NCBI GenBank assembly: GCA_046347945.1
Contig: JAXMFB010000003.1
Location: forward strand, 248,001-312,000
Length of the DNA stretch: 64,000 nt
DNA from: Zeimonas sp046347945
Lineage (GTDB): Bacteria > Pseudomonadota > Gammaproteobacteria > Burkholderiales > Burkholderiaceae_E
Reading direction: 5' to 3'
In this document: in pieces, positions 1-9,097 of the stretch
Layout: each line of letters opens with the position of its first letter
Numbering within the stretch: position 1 is the first letter of the stretch
Translations under genes and position numbers: made by a program
Notes under the pieces: generated by a model
What the model was told of the DNA's origin: nothing
The model's input: only the letters and a program-made list of their open reading frames with translations
Databases searched by the model: none

Positions 1-1590
1 CAGGTCGACAAGCTGCTCGAGGTCGCCGAGCACTCGAAGAGCATCGAGCGGATCGTCTACTTCGACCCGCGCGGCATGAGGAAGTACCGCGACCCGCGCC
101 TGGTGAGCTGGGACGAGCTGAAGGCGATGGCGGCGCGCGCCGCGGCCCGAGAGCCCTCGCGCTTCGCCGACGAGGTCGCGCTGGGCAAGGCCGAAGACGT
201 CGCGATCCTGTGCACGACCTCCGGCACCACCTCGAACCCGAAGCTGGCGATGCTGCAGGCCGGGTCCTTCCTCGGCCATTGCGCGGCCTATCTCGAGGTC
301 GACCCGAAGCTGCCGACCGACAACTACGTGTCGGTGCTGCCGCTTCCGTGGATCATGGAGCAGATCTACGCAGTGACCCAGCCGCTGATCTGCCGCATCA
401 AGGTCAACTTCGTCGAAGAGCCCGAGACGATGATGGCCGACCTGCGCGAGATCGGGCCCACCTTCGTGCTGCTCGCGCCGCGCGTGTGGGAGCAGATCGC
501 GGCCGACGTGCGGGCGCGGATGATGGACGCGACGCGCTTGAAGCAGAAGATGTTCGACCTGGGCATGAAGCTCGGGCTCCGGGCACTCGACCGGAAGCGC
601 CGCTCCTGGCTCGCGGGGCTGATCCTGTTCCGGCCGCTGCGCGACCGGCTCGGCTTCACCTTCCTGAAGTCCGCCGCCACCGGCGGCGCGGCGCTGGGCC
701 CCGACACCTTCCGCTTCTTCCAGGCCATGGGCGTGCCACTGCGCCAGATCTACGGCCAGACCGAGCTGGCCGGCGCCTACACGATCCACCGGCCCGGCGA
801 CGTCGACTTCGACACGGTGGGCCTGCCGTTCGGCCACACCGAGCTGCGCATCGACCAGCCCGACAGGAACGGCGTGGGCGAGATCGTCGCGCGCAACTCG
901 GGCATGTTCCTGGGCTTCTACCGCAACGACGACGCCACTCGCGCCGACGTGCGCGACGGCTGGATGTACACCGGCGACGCCGGCTACATCAAGAAGGAGA
1001 ACGGCCACCTGGTCGTCATCGACCGGGTCAAGGACCTCGCCACGACGTCCGGCGGCACCCGCTTCTCGCCGCAGTTCATCGAGAACAAGCTGAAGTTCTC
1101 GCCGTTCATCGCCGAGGCGGTCGTCCTGGGCCACGACCGGCCCTACCTGGCCGCGATCGTCTGCGTGCGCTACTCGATCGTCTCGAAGTGGGCCGAGCAG
1201 CGCAGCATCGCGTTCACGAACTACACCAGCCTGTCGTCGCGCCCCGAGATCTACCGGCTGCTGCGCGAGGAGGTCGAAAAGGTCAACGCGACGCTGCCCG
1301 AGCCGCAGCGCGTGCGCAAGTTCGTGCTGCTGTACAAGGAGCTCGACGCCGACGACGGCGAGCTGACCCGCACCCGCAAGGTCCGGCGCAACGTGATCGC
1401 CGACAAGTACGCCGACATCATCGACGCGATCTACGGCGACACGCCGATGGTGCACGTCGACACCGTGATCCGCTTCCAGGACGGCACGACCTCGCGGATC
1501 CAGACCGACCTGGTGGTCGAGAAGCTGCTCGACACCGGGGCCGCCGGCCCGAAACCCGCGGAGGCCGTGGCCGCCGAGCGGGCCGCGTAG
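1..1590 (+). CDS. Long-chain acyl-CoA synthetase (AMP-forming), 5' end outside window
   Basis: AMP-dependent ligase that activates a carboxylic acid to its CoA thioester via an acyl-adenylate. The reading frame is open from base 1, so the N-terminus lies outside the window. Visible family motifs are the phosphate-binding loop TTSGTTSNPK (about nt 214-243), the adenylate motif YGQTE and the hinge region YTGDAGYIKKENG followed by DRVKD. The C-terminal segment is the long FACL type that ends in a poorly conserved tail. It is followed after 11 nt by livH. In many Betaproteobacteria such a ligase sits between livG and livH, which suggests that the importer delivers an organic acid that is then CoA-activated. 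The exact substrate cannot be told from sequence. Confidence 0.85.
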   Translation, partial: QVDKLLEVAEHSKSIERIVYFDPRGMRKYRDPRLVSWDELKAMAARAAAREPSRFADEVALGKAEDVAILCTTSGTTSNPKLAMLQAGSFLGHCAAYLEVDPKLPTDNYVSVLPLPWIMEQIYAVTQPLICRIKVNFVEEPETMMADLREIGPTFVLLAPRVWEQIAADVRARMMDATRLKQKMFDLGMKLGLRALDRKRRSWLAGLILFRPLRDRLGFTFLKSAATGGAALGPDTFRFFQAMGVPLRQIYGQTELAGAYTIHRPGDVDFDTVGLPFGHTELRIDQPDRNGVGEIVARNSGMFLGFYRNDDATRADVRDGWMYTGDAGYIKKENGHLVVIDRVKDLATTSGGTRFSPQFIENKLKFSPFIAEAVVLGHDRPYLAAIVCVRYSIVSKWAEQRSIAFTNYTSLSSRPEIYRLLREEVEKVNATLPEPQRVRKFVLLYKELDADDGELTRTRKVRRNVIADKYADIIDAIYGDTPMVHVDTVIRFQDGTTSRIQTDLVVEKLLDTGAAGPKPAEAVAAERAA

Positions 1591-1601
1591 CAGAGGGAAC
1601 C

Positions 1602-2495
1602 ATGAACGCCGATCTTCTTCTCCAGCTGCTCGTCAACGGCGTGATCATCGGGACGCTGTACGGCGTCGTCGCGATGTGCTTCGTGCTGATCTACAAGTCG
1701 ACGCAGATCGTGAACTTCGCGCAGGGCGAGTTCCTGCTGATCGGGGCCTGGACCTGCTGGTGGCTGCTCACCAGCATGAAGGTGCCGTTCTGGCTCGGCT
1801 TCCCGCTGACGCTGGCCTTCATGACCGCGTTCGGCGTCCTGTTGCAGGTGTTGGTGCTCAGGCCGATGATCGGCGAGCCGATCATCTCGGTGATCATGGT
1901 CACGATCGGCCTGTCGATCTTCTTCCAGGCGATGATGAAGTGGATGTTCGGCGTCTGGACTGCGCCGTTTCCGGAGGTGTTCTCGTCGAAGTCGATGAAC
2001 ATCCTGGGGCTGAACGTGCAGACGCCCTACATCATGTCGATGCTGATCTCGCTGGTGATCATGGCCGGCTTCGCCTGGTTCTTCAAGTTCTCGCGGATGG
2101 GCCTGGCGATGCGCGCCACCGCCTTCAACCAGCAGGTCGCCCAGAGCCTGGGCATCTCGGTCAGGACCGTCTTTGCCGCGGCCTGGGCGATCTCGGCGGT
2201 CGTCTCGGCACTGGCCGGCGTCGTGGTCGGCATGGTCAACGGCGTGTCGCAGGCGCTGTCGTTCTTCGGGATCAAGGTCTTTCCGGCGGTCATCCTCGGC
2301 GGGCTCGACTCGATCGTCGGCGCGATCGTTGGCGGGCTGATCATCGGGGTGCTCGAGAACCTGGCCGAGTTCGTCGACAGCCAGTACCTGAACTGGGGCA
2401 ACCTGTACACGGTGGCGCCGTTCTACGCGCTGATCGTGATCCTGATGATCAAGCCCTACGGCCTGTTCGGCACGAAGCAGATCGAGAGGATCTGA
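1602..2495 (+). CDS. livH: Branched-chain amino acid-type ABC transporter permease LivH
   Basis: 297-residue integral membrane permease of the HAAT/Liv ABC importer family, almost entirely hydrophobic with about eight membrane segments. It has the conserved family stretch KSTQIVNFAQGEF near residue 30 and FFGIKVFPAVILGG followed by the glycine-rich GAIVGGLIIGVLE near the C-terminus. The start ATG follows AGAGGGAAC. Only 4 nt separate its stop from livM, so the two permease subunits are surely co-translated. The neighbouring ligases suggest that the ligand is an organic or aromatic acid rather than leucine, but that is inference. Confidence 0.92.
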   Translation: MNADLLLQLLVNGVIIGTLYGVVAMCFVLIYKSTQIVNFAQGEFLLIGAWTCWWLLTSMKVPFWLGFPLTLAFMTAFGVLLQVLVLRPMIGEPIISVIMVTIGLSIFFQAMMKWMFGVWTAPFPEVFSSKSMNILGLNVQTPYIMSMLISLVIMAGFAWFFKFSRMGLAMRATAFNQQVAQSLGISVRTVFAAAWAISAVVSALAGVVVGMVNGVSQALSFFGIKVFPAVILGGLDSIVGAIVGGLIIGVLENLAEFVDSQYLNWGNLYTVAPFYALIVILMIKPYGLFGTKQIERI

Positions 2496-2499
2496 ACGC

Positions 2500-3585
2500 A
2501 TGGCGACGACCTCTTCTGCCCTGCTCCCCTGCGGCCAGTTCAAGACCAGCTACCGCAGGGACACGACGATCTTCCCGACGCCGGTCTCGCGGGCGTTCGC
2601 GATCGCGGCGGTGCTGCTGCTGTGCCTCGCGCCGCTGAAGATCGGCGGCACCGAACTGCTGAGCGCCTACCAGCTGAACCTGCTGATCCAGATCGGCTAC
2701 TACGGGATCGCCGCGCTCGGCCTGAACATCCTGGTCGGGTTCACCGGGCAGATCTCGCTGGGCCACGCGGCCTTCTTCGGCTTCGGCGCGTTCGCGTCGG
2801 CCTGGCTCAGCAACCGATGGGGCGTGCCGGTGTTCTGGGCGATTCCGTTGGCCGGCCTGATGACCACGCTCGTCGGCATGCTGTTCGGCATTCCGGCCGC
2901 CCGGATCAAGGGCCTGTACCTGGCGATCGCGACCTTCGCCGCGCAGTTCATCCTCGAGGATTTCTTCGCGCGTGCCGACTGGTTCACCGGCGGCTCGTCG
3001 GGCACGATCGCGCAGCCGTTCAGCCTCTTCGGCTGGCAGATCTCCGGCGACCGCCACTACTTCTACGTGGTGCTGGCCTACCTGGTCGTGCTGTACCTGG
3101 TCGGCGCGAACCTGCTGCGCAGCCGCGACGGGCGCGCCTTCGTGGCGGTGCGCGACCACTACCTGTCGGCCGAGATCATGGGGATCAACCTGACCAAGTA
3201 CCGGGTGCTGTCCTTCGGGATCGCGGCCTTCTACGCGGGCGTGGGCGGCGCGCTGTTCGGCCACTACCTGAGCTTCGTGTCGGCCGAGTCGTTCACGATC
3301 CTGCTGTCGATCCAGTTCCTGGGGATGATCATCATCGGGGGCATGGGCAGCGTGATGGGCACGCTGATGGGCACTGCGTTCATGGTGCTGCTGCCCGAGA
3401 CCGTGCAGGCCTTCTCGCAGGCGGCGGGGAGCTACTTCCCGGCACTCGCCGAAGGCATCGCCTTCCTGAAGGAAGGCGCGATCGGCCTGGCCATCGTGCT
3501 GTTCCTGATGTTCGAGCCCGACGGGCTCGCGCATCGCTGGAAGATGATCAAGGCGTACTGGAAGCTCTATCCGTTCTCGTACTAG
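2500..3585 (+). CDS. livM: Branched-chain amino acid-type ABC transporter permease LivM
   Basis: 361-residue second permease of the Liv-type importer. The hallmark block GLNILVGFTGQISLGHAAFFG lies around residues 74-94, and the late segment IIIGGMGSVMGTLMG is typical of LivM. The N-terminus carries a roughly 30-residue cytoplasmic extension before the first membrane helix, as is common in betaproteobacterial members. It starts 4 nt after livH and is followed after 22 nt by the periplasmic binding protein gene. It should form the heterodimeric channel with LivH, energised by LivF and an unseen LivG. Confidence 0.92.
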   Translation: MATTSSALLPCGQFKTSYRRDTTIFPTPVSRAFAIAAVLLLCLAPLKIGGTELLSAYQLNLLIQIGYYGIAALGLNILVGFTGQISLGHAAFFGFGAFASAWLSNRWGVPVFWAIPLAGLMTTLVGMLFGIPAARIKGLYLAIATFAAQFILEDFFARADWFTGGSSGTIAQPFSLFGWQISGDRHYFYVVLAYLVVLYLVGANLLRSRDGRAFVAVRDHYLSAEIMGINLTKYRVLSFGIAAFYAGVGGALFGHYLSFVSAESFTILLSIQFLGMIIIGGMGSVMGTLMGTAFMVLLPETVQAFSQAAGSYFPALAEGIAFLKEGAIGLAIVLFLMFEPDGLAHRWKMIKAYWKLYPFSY

Positions 3586-3607
3586 CGTCCAAAGGAGGAA
3601 ACTGAAG

Positions 3608-4849
3608 ATGAAGACCACCGTATTCGCAGCCGCAGCCGCGGCGCTCGCGTTCGGCGCAGGCCCCGCCTCGGCGGCCGACCCGATCTTCGTCGGCCACCTG
3701 GTCGACTTCACCGGGCCGACCTCCGACGTCGGCAAGCCCTACGGACAGGGCGTGGCCGACGCGATGGCCTGGATCAACAAGAACGGCGGCATCGCCGGCC
3801 AGCCGCTGAAGTTCGAGACCGTCGACTACAGCTACAACGCGCCGCGCGCGATCGCGACCTACAAGAAGTGGGTCGGCACCGACAAGGCGGTCACGATCCA
3901 GGGCTGGGGCACGGCCGACACCGAGGCGCTGGTCGGCTTCCAGGCGGCCGACAAGATCCCGAACTTCTCGGCGTCCTACTCCGGCCACCTGACCGATCCG
4001 CAGGGCAAGGGCCCGAAGGGCACCAAGCCCGCGCCGTACAACTTCTTCTACGGGCCGTCGTACTCCGACGGCTGCCGCGCGCTGGTGCAATGGGCGGCCG
4101 CGGACGCGAAGGCGAAGAAGGTCGACAAGCCGAAGTTCGTTCACCTGGGCGACAACCACCCGTATCCGAACGCGCCGAAGGAGGGCTGCGCCGCCTACGC
4201 GAAGGAACTCGGCTTCGAGGTGATGCCGCCGATCCAGTACTCGCTGAAGCCCGGCGACTTCAAGGCCCAGTGCCTGAGCCTGAAGGAATCCGGCGCCCAG
4301 TACGCCTTCGCCGCCAACACCGGCGGCTCGACGATCTCGCTGCTGAAGTCGTGCGAGACGGTGGGCGTCAAGACGCAGTTCCTGGCCAACGTCTGGGGCA
4401 TGGACGAGAACGCGCTGCGCGGCGCGGGCGATGCGGCCGACGGCGTGATGTTCGTGGTCGGCGGCGCCGACTGGAAGTCCGACGCGCCGGGCATGAAGAC
4501 GGTGCGCGAGATCTCCAAGATCTCGGACCCCAGCGGCAACGAGTACCGGCCGGTCCACTACATGCGCGGCGTCTGCTCGGCCTTCTTCATGCGTGACGCG
4601 ATGGTCGCGGCGACGAAGATGAGCGGCGGTGTGACCGGCCCGAACATCAAGGCCGCGATGGAGCAGTTCAAGGACCACGTCCCGGCGGAACTGCAGGGCG
4701 TCTGCATCCCGTCGACCTGGACGGCCGAAGACCACCGCGGCACGACCAAGGTGTTCATCTATCGCGCCAACTCGAAGGGTGGCCAGCAGTCGATCTCGAA
4801 GGCCGGCGAGGCGGACATCCCGCGCAAGCCCGAGTGGCTCGGCTGGTAA
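3608..4849 (+). CDS. livK: Periplasmic ligand-binding protein of the Liv-type ABC importer
   Basis: 413-residue type I periplasmic binding protein (Peripla_BP_6 family). An alanine-rich signal peptide (about residues 1-22, cleavage near PASA-AD) is followed by the family opening DPIFVGHLVDFTGPTSDVG. It captures the substrate in the periplasm and delivers it to LivH/LivM. The start is well determined by the strong Shine-Dalgarno AAAGGAGG at 3591-3598. A 13-bp stem-loop immediately follows the gene, a typical way to give the binding protein higher expression than the membrane parts. The ligand is unknown. The ligase genes on both sides favour a fatty, aromatic or branched acid. Confidence 0.9.
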   Translation: MKTTVFAAAAAALAFGAGPASAADPIFVGHLVDFTGPTSDVGKPYGQGVADAMAWINKNGGIAGQPLKFETVDYSYNAPRAIATYKKWVGTDKAVTIQGWGTADTEALVGFQAADKIPNFSASYSGHLTDPQGKGPKGTKPAPYNFFYGPSYSDGCRALVQWAAADAKAKKVDKPKFVHLGDNHPYPNAPKEGCAAYAKELGFEVMPPIQYSLKPGDFKAQCLSLKESGAQYAFAANTGGSTISLLKSCETVGVKTQFLANVWGMDENALRGAGDAADGVMFVVGGADWKSDAPGMKTVREISKISDPSGNEYRPVHYMRGVCSAFFMRDAMVAATKMSGGVTGPNIKAAMEQFKDHVPAELQGVCIPSTWTAEDHRGTTKVFIYRANSKGGQQSISKAGEADIPRKPEWLGW

Positions 4850-4860
4850 GCAGCCTGCAC

Positions 4861-4891
4861 GCCCCCCTCTTCGGCCCGCGAAGAGGGGGGC
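4861..4891 (+). promoter_or_regulatory. 13-bp stem-loop between livK and livF
   Basis: Perfect inverted repeat: left arm 4861-4873 (GCCCCCCTCTTCG), loop GCCCG, right arm 4879-4891. No T-tract follows, so it is unlikely to be a full terminator. It lies 11 nt after the livK stop and 25 nt before the livF start. Such hairpins downstream of binding-protein genes often protect the upstream mRNA from 3' exonucleases or partly attenuate transcription. That role is inferred here. Confidence 0.6.
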
Positions 4892-4916
4892 TCCGGAAAG
4901 CAGCGGAGCAGCACGC

Positions 4917-5771
<855 letters not shown>

Positions 5772-5775
5772 ACCG

Positions 5776-7035
5776 ATGTCGGCCTGGTACGACAGCCTCG
5801 AAACCCGTCCCGCCGAGGCGCGCGAAGGGGCGCTGATGGCGCGGCTTCCGGGCCTCGTCGAGCACGCGATCACGAAGTCGCGCGGCTGGGCCAGGCTGCT
5901 CGCCGGCGTCGATCCGCGCGCGGTGAGCTCGCGCAAGGCGCTCGCGCTGCTGCCGGTGCTGCGCAAGGGCGACCTGAAGACGCTGCAGGAGCAGGATCCG
6001 CCCTTCGGCGGCCTGTGCACGGTCGAACCCGGCCGGCTGGGGCGCCTGTTCATGTCGCCCGGGCCGATCTTCGATCCCGAGGGCGCGCGCGAAGATCCGT
6101 GGCGCGCGACGCGCGCGCTGTACGCGGCCGGCATCCGCCCCGGGCACATCGTGCAGAACTGCTTCGGCTATCACCTGACGCCGGGCGCCTGGATGGTCGA
6201 CGGCGCCGCGCGACGACTCGGTTGCGCGGTGATCCCGGCCGGGACCGGCCAGACCGAGCAGCAGATCGAGCTGATCCGGCGCTTTCGCCCCGACGCCTAC
6301 GCGGGCACGCCGTCGTTCCTGCGCATCATCGTCGAGAAGGCGCGCGAGCTCGCGCTGGACATCTCGACGCTCAGACGCGCGCTGCTGGCCGCCGAAGCGC
6401 TGCCGCCGAGCCTGCGTTCGTGGTTCCACCAGCAGGGCATCGAGACCGTGCTGCAGTGGTACGGCACGGCCGACGTGGGCCTGATCGCCTACGAGTCGAG
6501 CGCGATGGAGGGCATGATCCTCGACGAGGAGCTGATCCTCGAAATCGTGCGCCCGGGCACCGGCGAGCCGGTTCGCGACGGCGAGGTCGGCGAACTGGTG
6601 GTCACCAGCTTCAACCCCGAATACCCGTTGATCCGCTTCGGCACCGGCGACCTGTCGGCTGTGCTGCCCGGCATCTCGCCGTGCGGCCGCACCAATGTGC
6701 GCATCCGCGGCTGGCTCGGCCGCGCCGACCAGACGGCCAAGGTGCGCGGCATGTTCGTGCATCCGGGCCAGGTGGCCGAGATCGTCCGTCGCGTGGCCGC
6801 GGCGGGCCGCGCGCGCCTGGTGATCGACGGCGAGATGGCCAACGACCGGATGACGCTGAAATGCGAGGTCGACGCCGCGCAACTGGCCGCGGCCGGCGGT
6901 GGCGACGCGCTCGCCGCCCGGCTGGCCGAGGTGATCCGCGAGGTCACCAGGCTGCGCGGCGAGGTCGAACTGCTCGAACCGGGCAGCCTGCCGAACGACG
7001 GCAAGGTGATCGAGGACGCGCGCAGCTACGAATGA
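5776..7035 (+). CDS. PaaK-like phenylacetate-CoA ligase family protein
   Basis: 419-residue AMP-forming ligase of the phenylacetate-CoA ligase (PaaK) family. It resembles the family in overall length, the adenylation core QWYGTADVGLIAYES, the RFGTGD motif and the C-terminal domain opening RIRGWLGRADQTAKVRGMFV. It would convert an aromatic or similar acid, ATP and CoA to an acyl-CoA. It begins 4 nt after livF, so it belongs to the importer operon. Its 3' end overlaps the convergent regulator gene by 10 nt. The usual PaaK phosphate-binding loop is atypical (MSPGPIF at about residues 94-100), so substrate and activity are uncertain. Confidence 0.8.
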   Translation: MSAWYDSLETRPAEAREGALMARLPGLVEHAITKSRGWARLLAGVDPRAVSSRKALALLPVLRKGDLKTLQEQDPPFGGLCTVEPGRLGRLFMSPGPIFDPEGAREDPWRATRALYAAGIRPGHIVQNCFGYHLTPGAWMVDGAARRLGCAVIPAGTGQTEQQIELIRRFRPDAYAGTPSFLRIIVEKARELALDISTLRRALLAAEALPPSLRSWFHQQGIETVLQWYGTADVGLIAYESSAMEGMILDEELILEIVRPGTGEPVRDGEVGELVVTSFNPEYPLIRFGTGDLSAVLPGISPCGRTNVRIRGWLGRADQTAKVRGMFVHPGQVAEIVRRVAAAGRARLVIDGEMANDRMTLKCEVDAAQLAAAGGGDALAARLAEVIREVTRLRGEVELLEPGSLPNDGKVIEDARSYE

Positions 7036-7655
7036 CGCCCGGCCCGGCCCGGCCCGGCTGCCTTTCCCGCCGGCTCGACGCCGTCGAGCGCAGGCGAAGT
7101 CGCCGCCACCCGGCCCGCCTCGTCGTAGACTCCGATCAGCATCCTGAGCAGGGCCGTGCTCTCGGCCATGCGCGCGTCGATGCCGTCGATGTTCCTGGTG
7201 CGGTCGGTGAGCAGGCCGCGGCGAATGCGGCCGTATTCGTTCATGAAGGCATTGCCCTTCTCGGTGACCTCGTACGTCTGCAACTTGCCGCTTCCGCTGG
7301 CCTTCTTCGAGATCAGCCGGTACTTCATCAGCTTGCGCAGGCTGTACTGGACGTTCGAGATACCGTCGACGTTGAGCTGGCGGGCGAGCAGGGCTGCGGT
7401 CTGGGGGCGGTCCTGCATCCGGATCAGGTGGATCAGCACCACTTCGGCGAAGCTCAGGTAGCCGAAACCGCAGCGGCTGGCGACGTGCAGCGCGAAGCGC
7501 TCGTAGCTGTTGCGGAACTGCTTGACCGCCCATTCGAACTCGGTGGTCACCGCCTCGTGCGGGCTGCCGCCGCGAAAGCCGTGGTAGTAGTTCAGGTCCA
7601 CTTTGGTTTTCCGGGTTGTCGGTCGATCGGTCGGAAGATCCGGGGAAAGGTGCAT
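7026..7655 (-). CDS. Winged-helix (MarR-like) transcriptional regulator
   Basis: 209-residue cytoplasmic DNA-binding protein. After a variable N-terminus, residues about 30-150 form a MarR-like winged helix: recognition region AALLARQLNVDGISNVQYSLRKLMKYRLI, then wing residues KLQTYEVTEKG. The C-terminal third is a helix and a disordered tail. It is divergent from the thiolase gene at 7779 and overlaps the end of the PaaK-like gene by 10 nt. The 12-bp palindrome at 7705-7716 in the divergent gap is a good candidate for its operator, so it may control itself and the thiolase in response to a CoA thioester or free acid. The ligand is unknown. Confidence 0.8.
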   Translation of the reverse strand: MHLSPDLPTDRPTTRKTKVDLNYYHGFRGGSPHEAVTTEFEWAVKQFRNSYERFALHVASRCGFGYLSFAEVVLIHLIRMQDRPQTAALLARQLNVDGISNVQYSLRKLMKYRLISKKASGSGKLQTYEVTEKGNAFMNEYGRIRRGLLTDRTRNIDGIDARMAESTALLRMLIGVYDEAGRVAATSPALDGVEPAGKAAGPGRAGRHS

Positions 7656-7704
7656 TTTCGTTCAGTAGGACGTAGCCCGCCAGTGGAAGACGGATTGTAT
7701 CAAC

Positions 7705-7716
7705 CAACTTAAGTTG
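7705..7716. promoter_or_regulatory. 12-bp palindrome, candidate operator of the winged-helix regulator
   Basis: CAACTTAAGTTG is a perfect palindrome in an AT-rich island (about 7690-7740) of an otherwise very GC-rich sequence, in the 123-bp gap between the divergent regulator (start 7655) and thiolase (start 7779) genes. TTGTAT occurs twice nearby (7695-7700 and 7731-7736). The position and symmetry fit a dimeric MarR-type repressor site. No convincing -35/-10 pair could be fixed. Confidence 0.5.
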
Positions 7717-7778
7717 AATTTCAATCGATCTTGTATTAATCTGCGTGGTACCGATACCGACCGACCCGAAGCCCTCCG

Positions 7779-8984
7779 ATGCACGTCGCCGCCGAAATTC
7801 CCTACGGTGCCTACTGGAGCACGCCGTTCGCGCGCTGGCAGGGCAGCTTCGCCAGCCTGCACAGTATCGAGTTCGCTGCGCACGTTGCCCGCGCCGAGTT
7901 GGCCCGACGCGGCATCGATCCGGAAATGCTCGATTACGGAGTGCTCGGGATCTCCGTGCCGCAGAAGCATTCCTTCTACGGCCTGCCGTGGCTGGCCGGG
8001 CTCATCGGCGCCGGCCGTGTCGGCGGCCCCACGATGATGCAGGCCTGCGCCACCGGCGTTCGCACGTTGCTGGCGGCGTCGCAGGAAGTCGCCGCCGGCC
8101 TGGCTGACGTGGCGCTGGCGATCAACTGCGACCGCACGTCGAACGGTCCGCACCTCTATTATCCGAATCCGCGCGGGCCGGGCGGCACCGGCGCCGCCGA
8201 GGACTGGGTGATGGACAGCTTCGGCTGCGATCCGCTCGGCGGCCACGCGATGCTGGCCACCGCTGAGAACGTCGCGAAGAAGCACGGCATCTCCACCTCG
8301 CAGCAGCACGAAGTCGTCCTGATGCGCGAGGCGCAGTACCGCGATGCGCTGGCCGACGACGCGGCGTTCCTCAAGCGCTTCATGACGCTGCCGTTCGACG
8401 TTCCGGCGCCCGGCTATCGAAAGAGCGCCGGCACGCTCGAGGGCGACGAGGGTGTCACGCATTCCACGCCCGAGCGGCTGGCGCAACTGCGGCCCGTCGC
8501 CGAAGGCGGCACGATCACCTACGGCGGCCAGACGCACCCGGCCGACGGCAATGCGGCGATCATCGTCGCCGCCCCCGGGCGTGCGCGCGAGCTGTCCGCC
8601 GATCCGAAGATCGCGATCCGGCTGCGCGGCTTCGGCCTGGCGCGCGTCGCGCTCGCCCACATGCCGGAAGCCGCGGTGCCGGCTGCGCGGCGCGCGCTCG
8701 AGCAGTCGGGGCGTAGCGTCGCGCAGATGTCGGCGATCAAGACGCACAATCCGTTTGCGGTCAACGACCTGCACTTTGCCAGGGAAACCGGCATCGACCT
8801 GCAGTCGATGAACCACTACGGTTGCTCGCTCGTGTGGGGCCATCCGCAGGCGCCGATGGGCACGCGTGCGGTCGTCGAGCTGATCGAGGAGCTCGTGATA
8901 CGCGGCGGCGGCTGGGGCCTGTTCACCGGTTGCGCCGCCGGCGACACCGCGATGGCTGTCGTCATCGAGGTTGCCGACGCGTAG
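7779..8984 (+). CDS. Thiolase family protein (acetyl-CoA acetyltransferase-like)
   Basis: 401-residue thiolase-fold enzyme. The nucleophile Cys is in QACATG (Cys90), the catalytic His in GHPQAPMGTR (His355) and the second Cys in TGCAAGD (Cys385), so it should be able to cleave or form 3-ketoacyl-CoA. The usual NEAFA block is replaced by HNPFAVND, placing it in a divergent branch away from the PhaA/FadA type. It is transcribed alone, divergent from a winged-helix regulator and convergent with the racemase-like gene. It could supply the final thiolytic step for the neighbouring acyl-CoA pathway. Substrate chain type is unknown. Confidence 0.85.
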   Translation: MHVAAEIPYGAYWSTPFARWQGSFASLHSIEFAAHVARAELARRGIDPEMLDYGVLGISVPQKHSFYGLPWLAGLIGAGRVGGPTMMQACATGVRTLLAASQEVAAGLADVALAINCDRTSNGPHLYYPNPRGPGGTGAAEDWVMDSFGCDPLGGHAMLATAENVAKKHGISTSQQHEVVLMREAQYRDALADDAAFLKRFMTLPFDVPAPGYRKSAGTLEGDEGVTHSTPERLAQLRPVAEGGTITYGGQTHPADGNAAIIVAAPGRARELSADPKIAIRLRGFGLARVALAHMPEAAVPAARRALEQSGRSVAQMSAIKTHNPFAVNDLHFARETGIDLQSMNHYGCSLVWGHPQAPMGTRAVVELIEELVIRGGGWGLFTGCAAGDTAMAVVIEVADA

Positions 8985-9097
8985 GCAGACAGCGCCGCCG
9001 GGAGCCGTGCTGCCGCATCCCGCGGCCGCTCCGGCGCGGGTGGCGTGCCGGTTGCAGGTGACTCGAGGCTCGGGGCGATCTGCCTTCCCGGGCGGCG

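Noticed and set aside
1431..2543. Long antisense open frame opposite livH
   Set aside because: Its translation is rich in Arg/His/Asp/Gln and shows no family motif. The plus strand encodes a clear LivH permease.
4779..4916. Earlier in-frame start for livF inside livK
   Set aside because: It would read through the end of livK and the stem-loop and add about 46 non-family residues.
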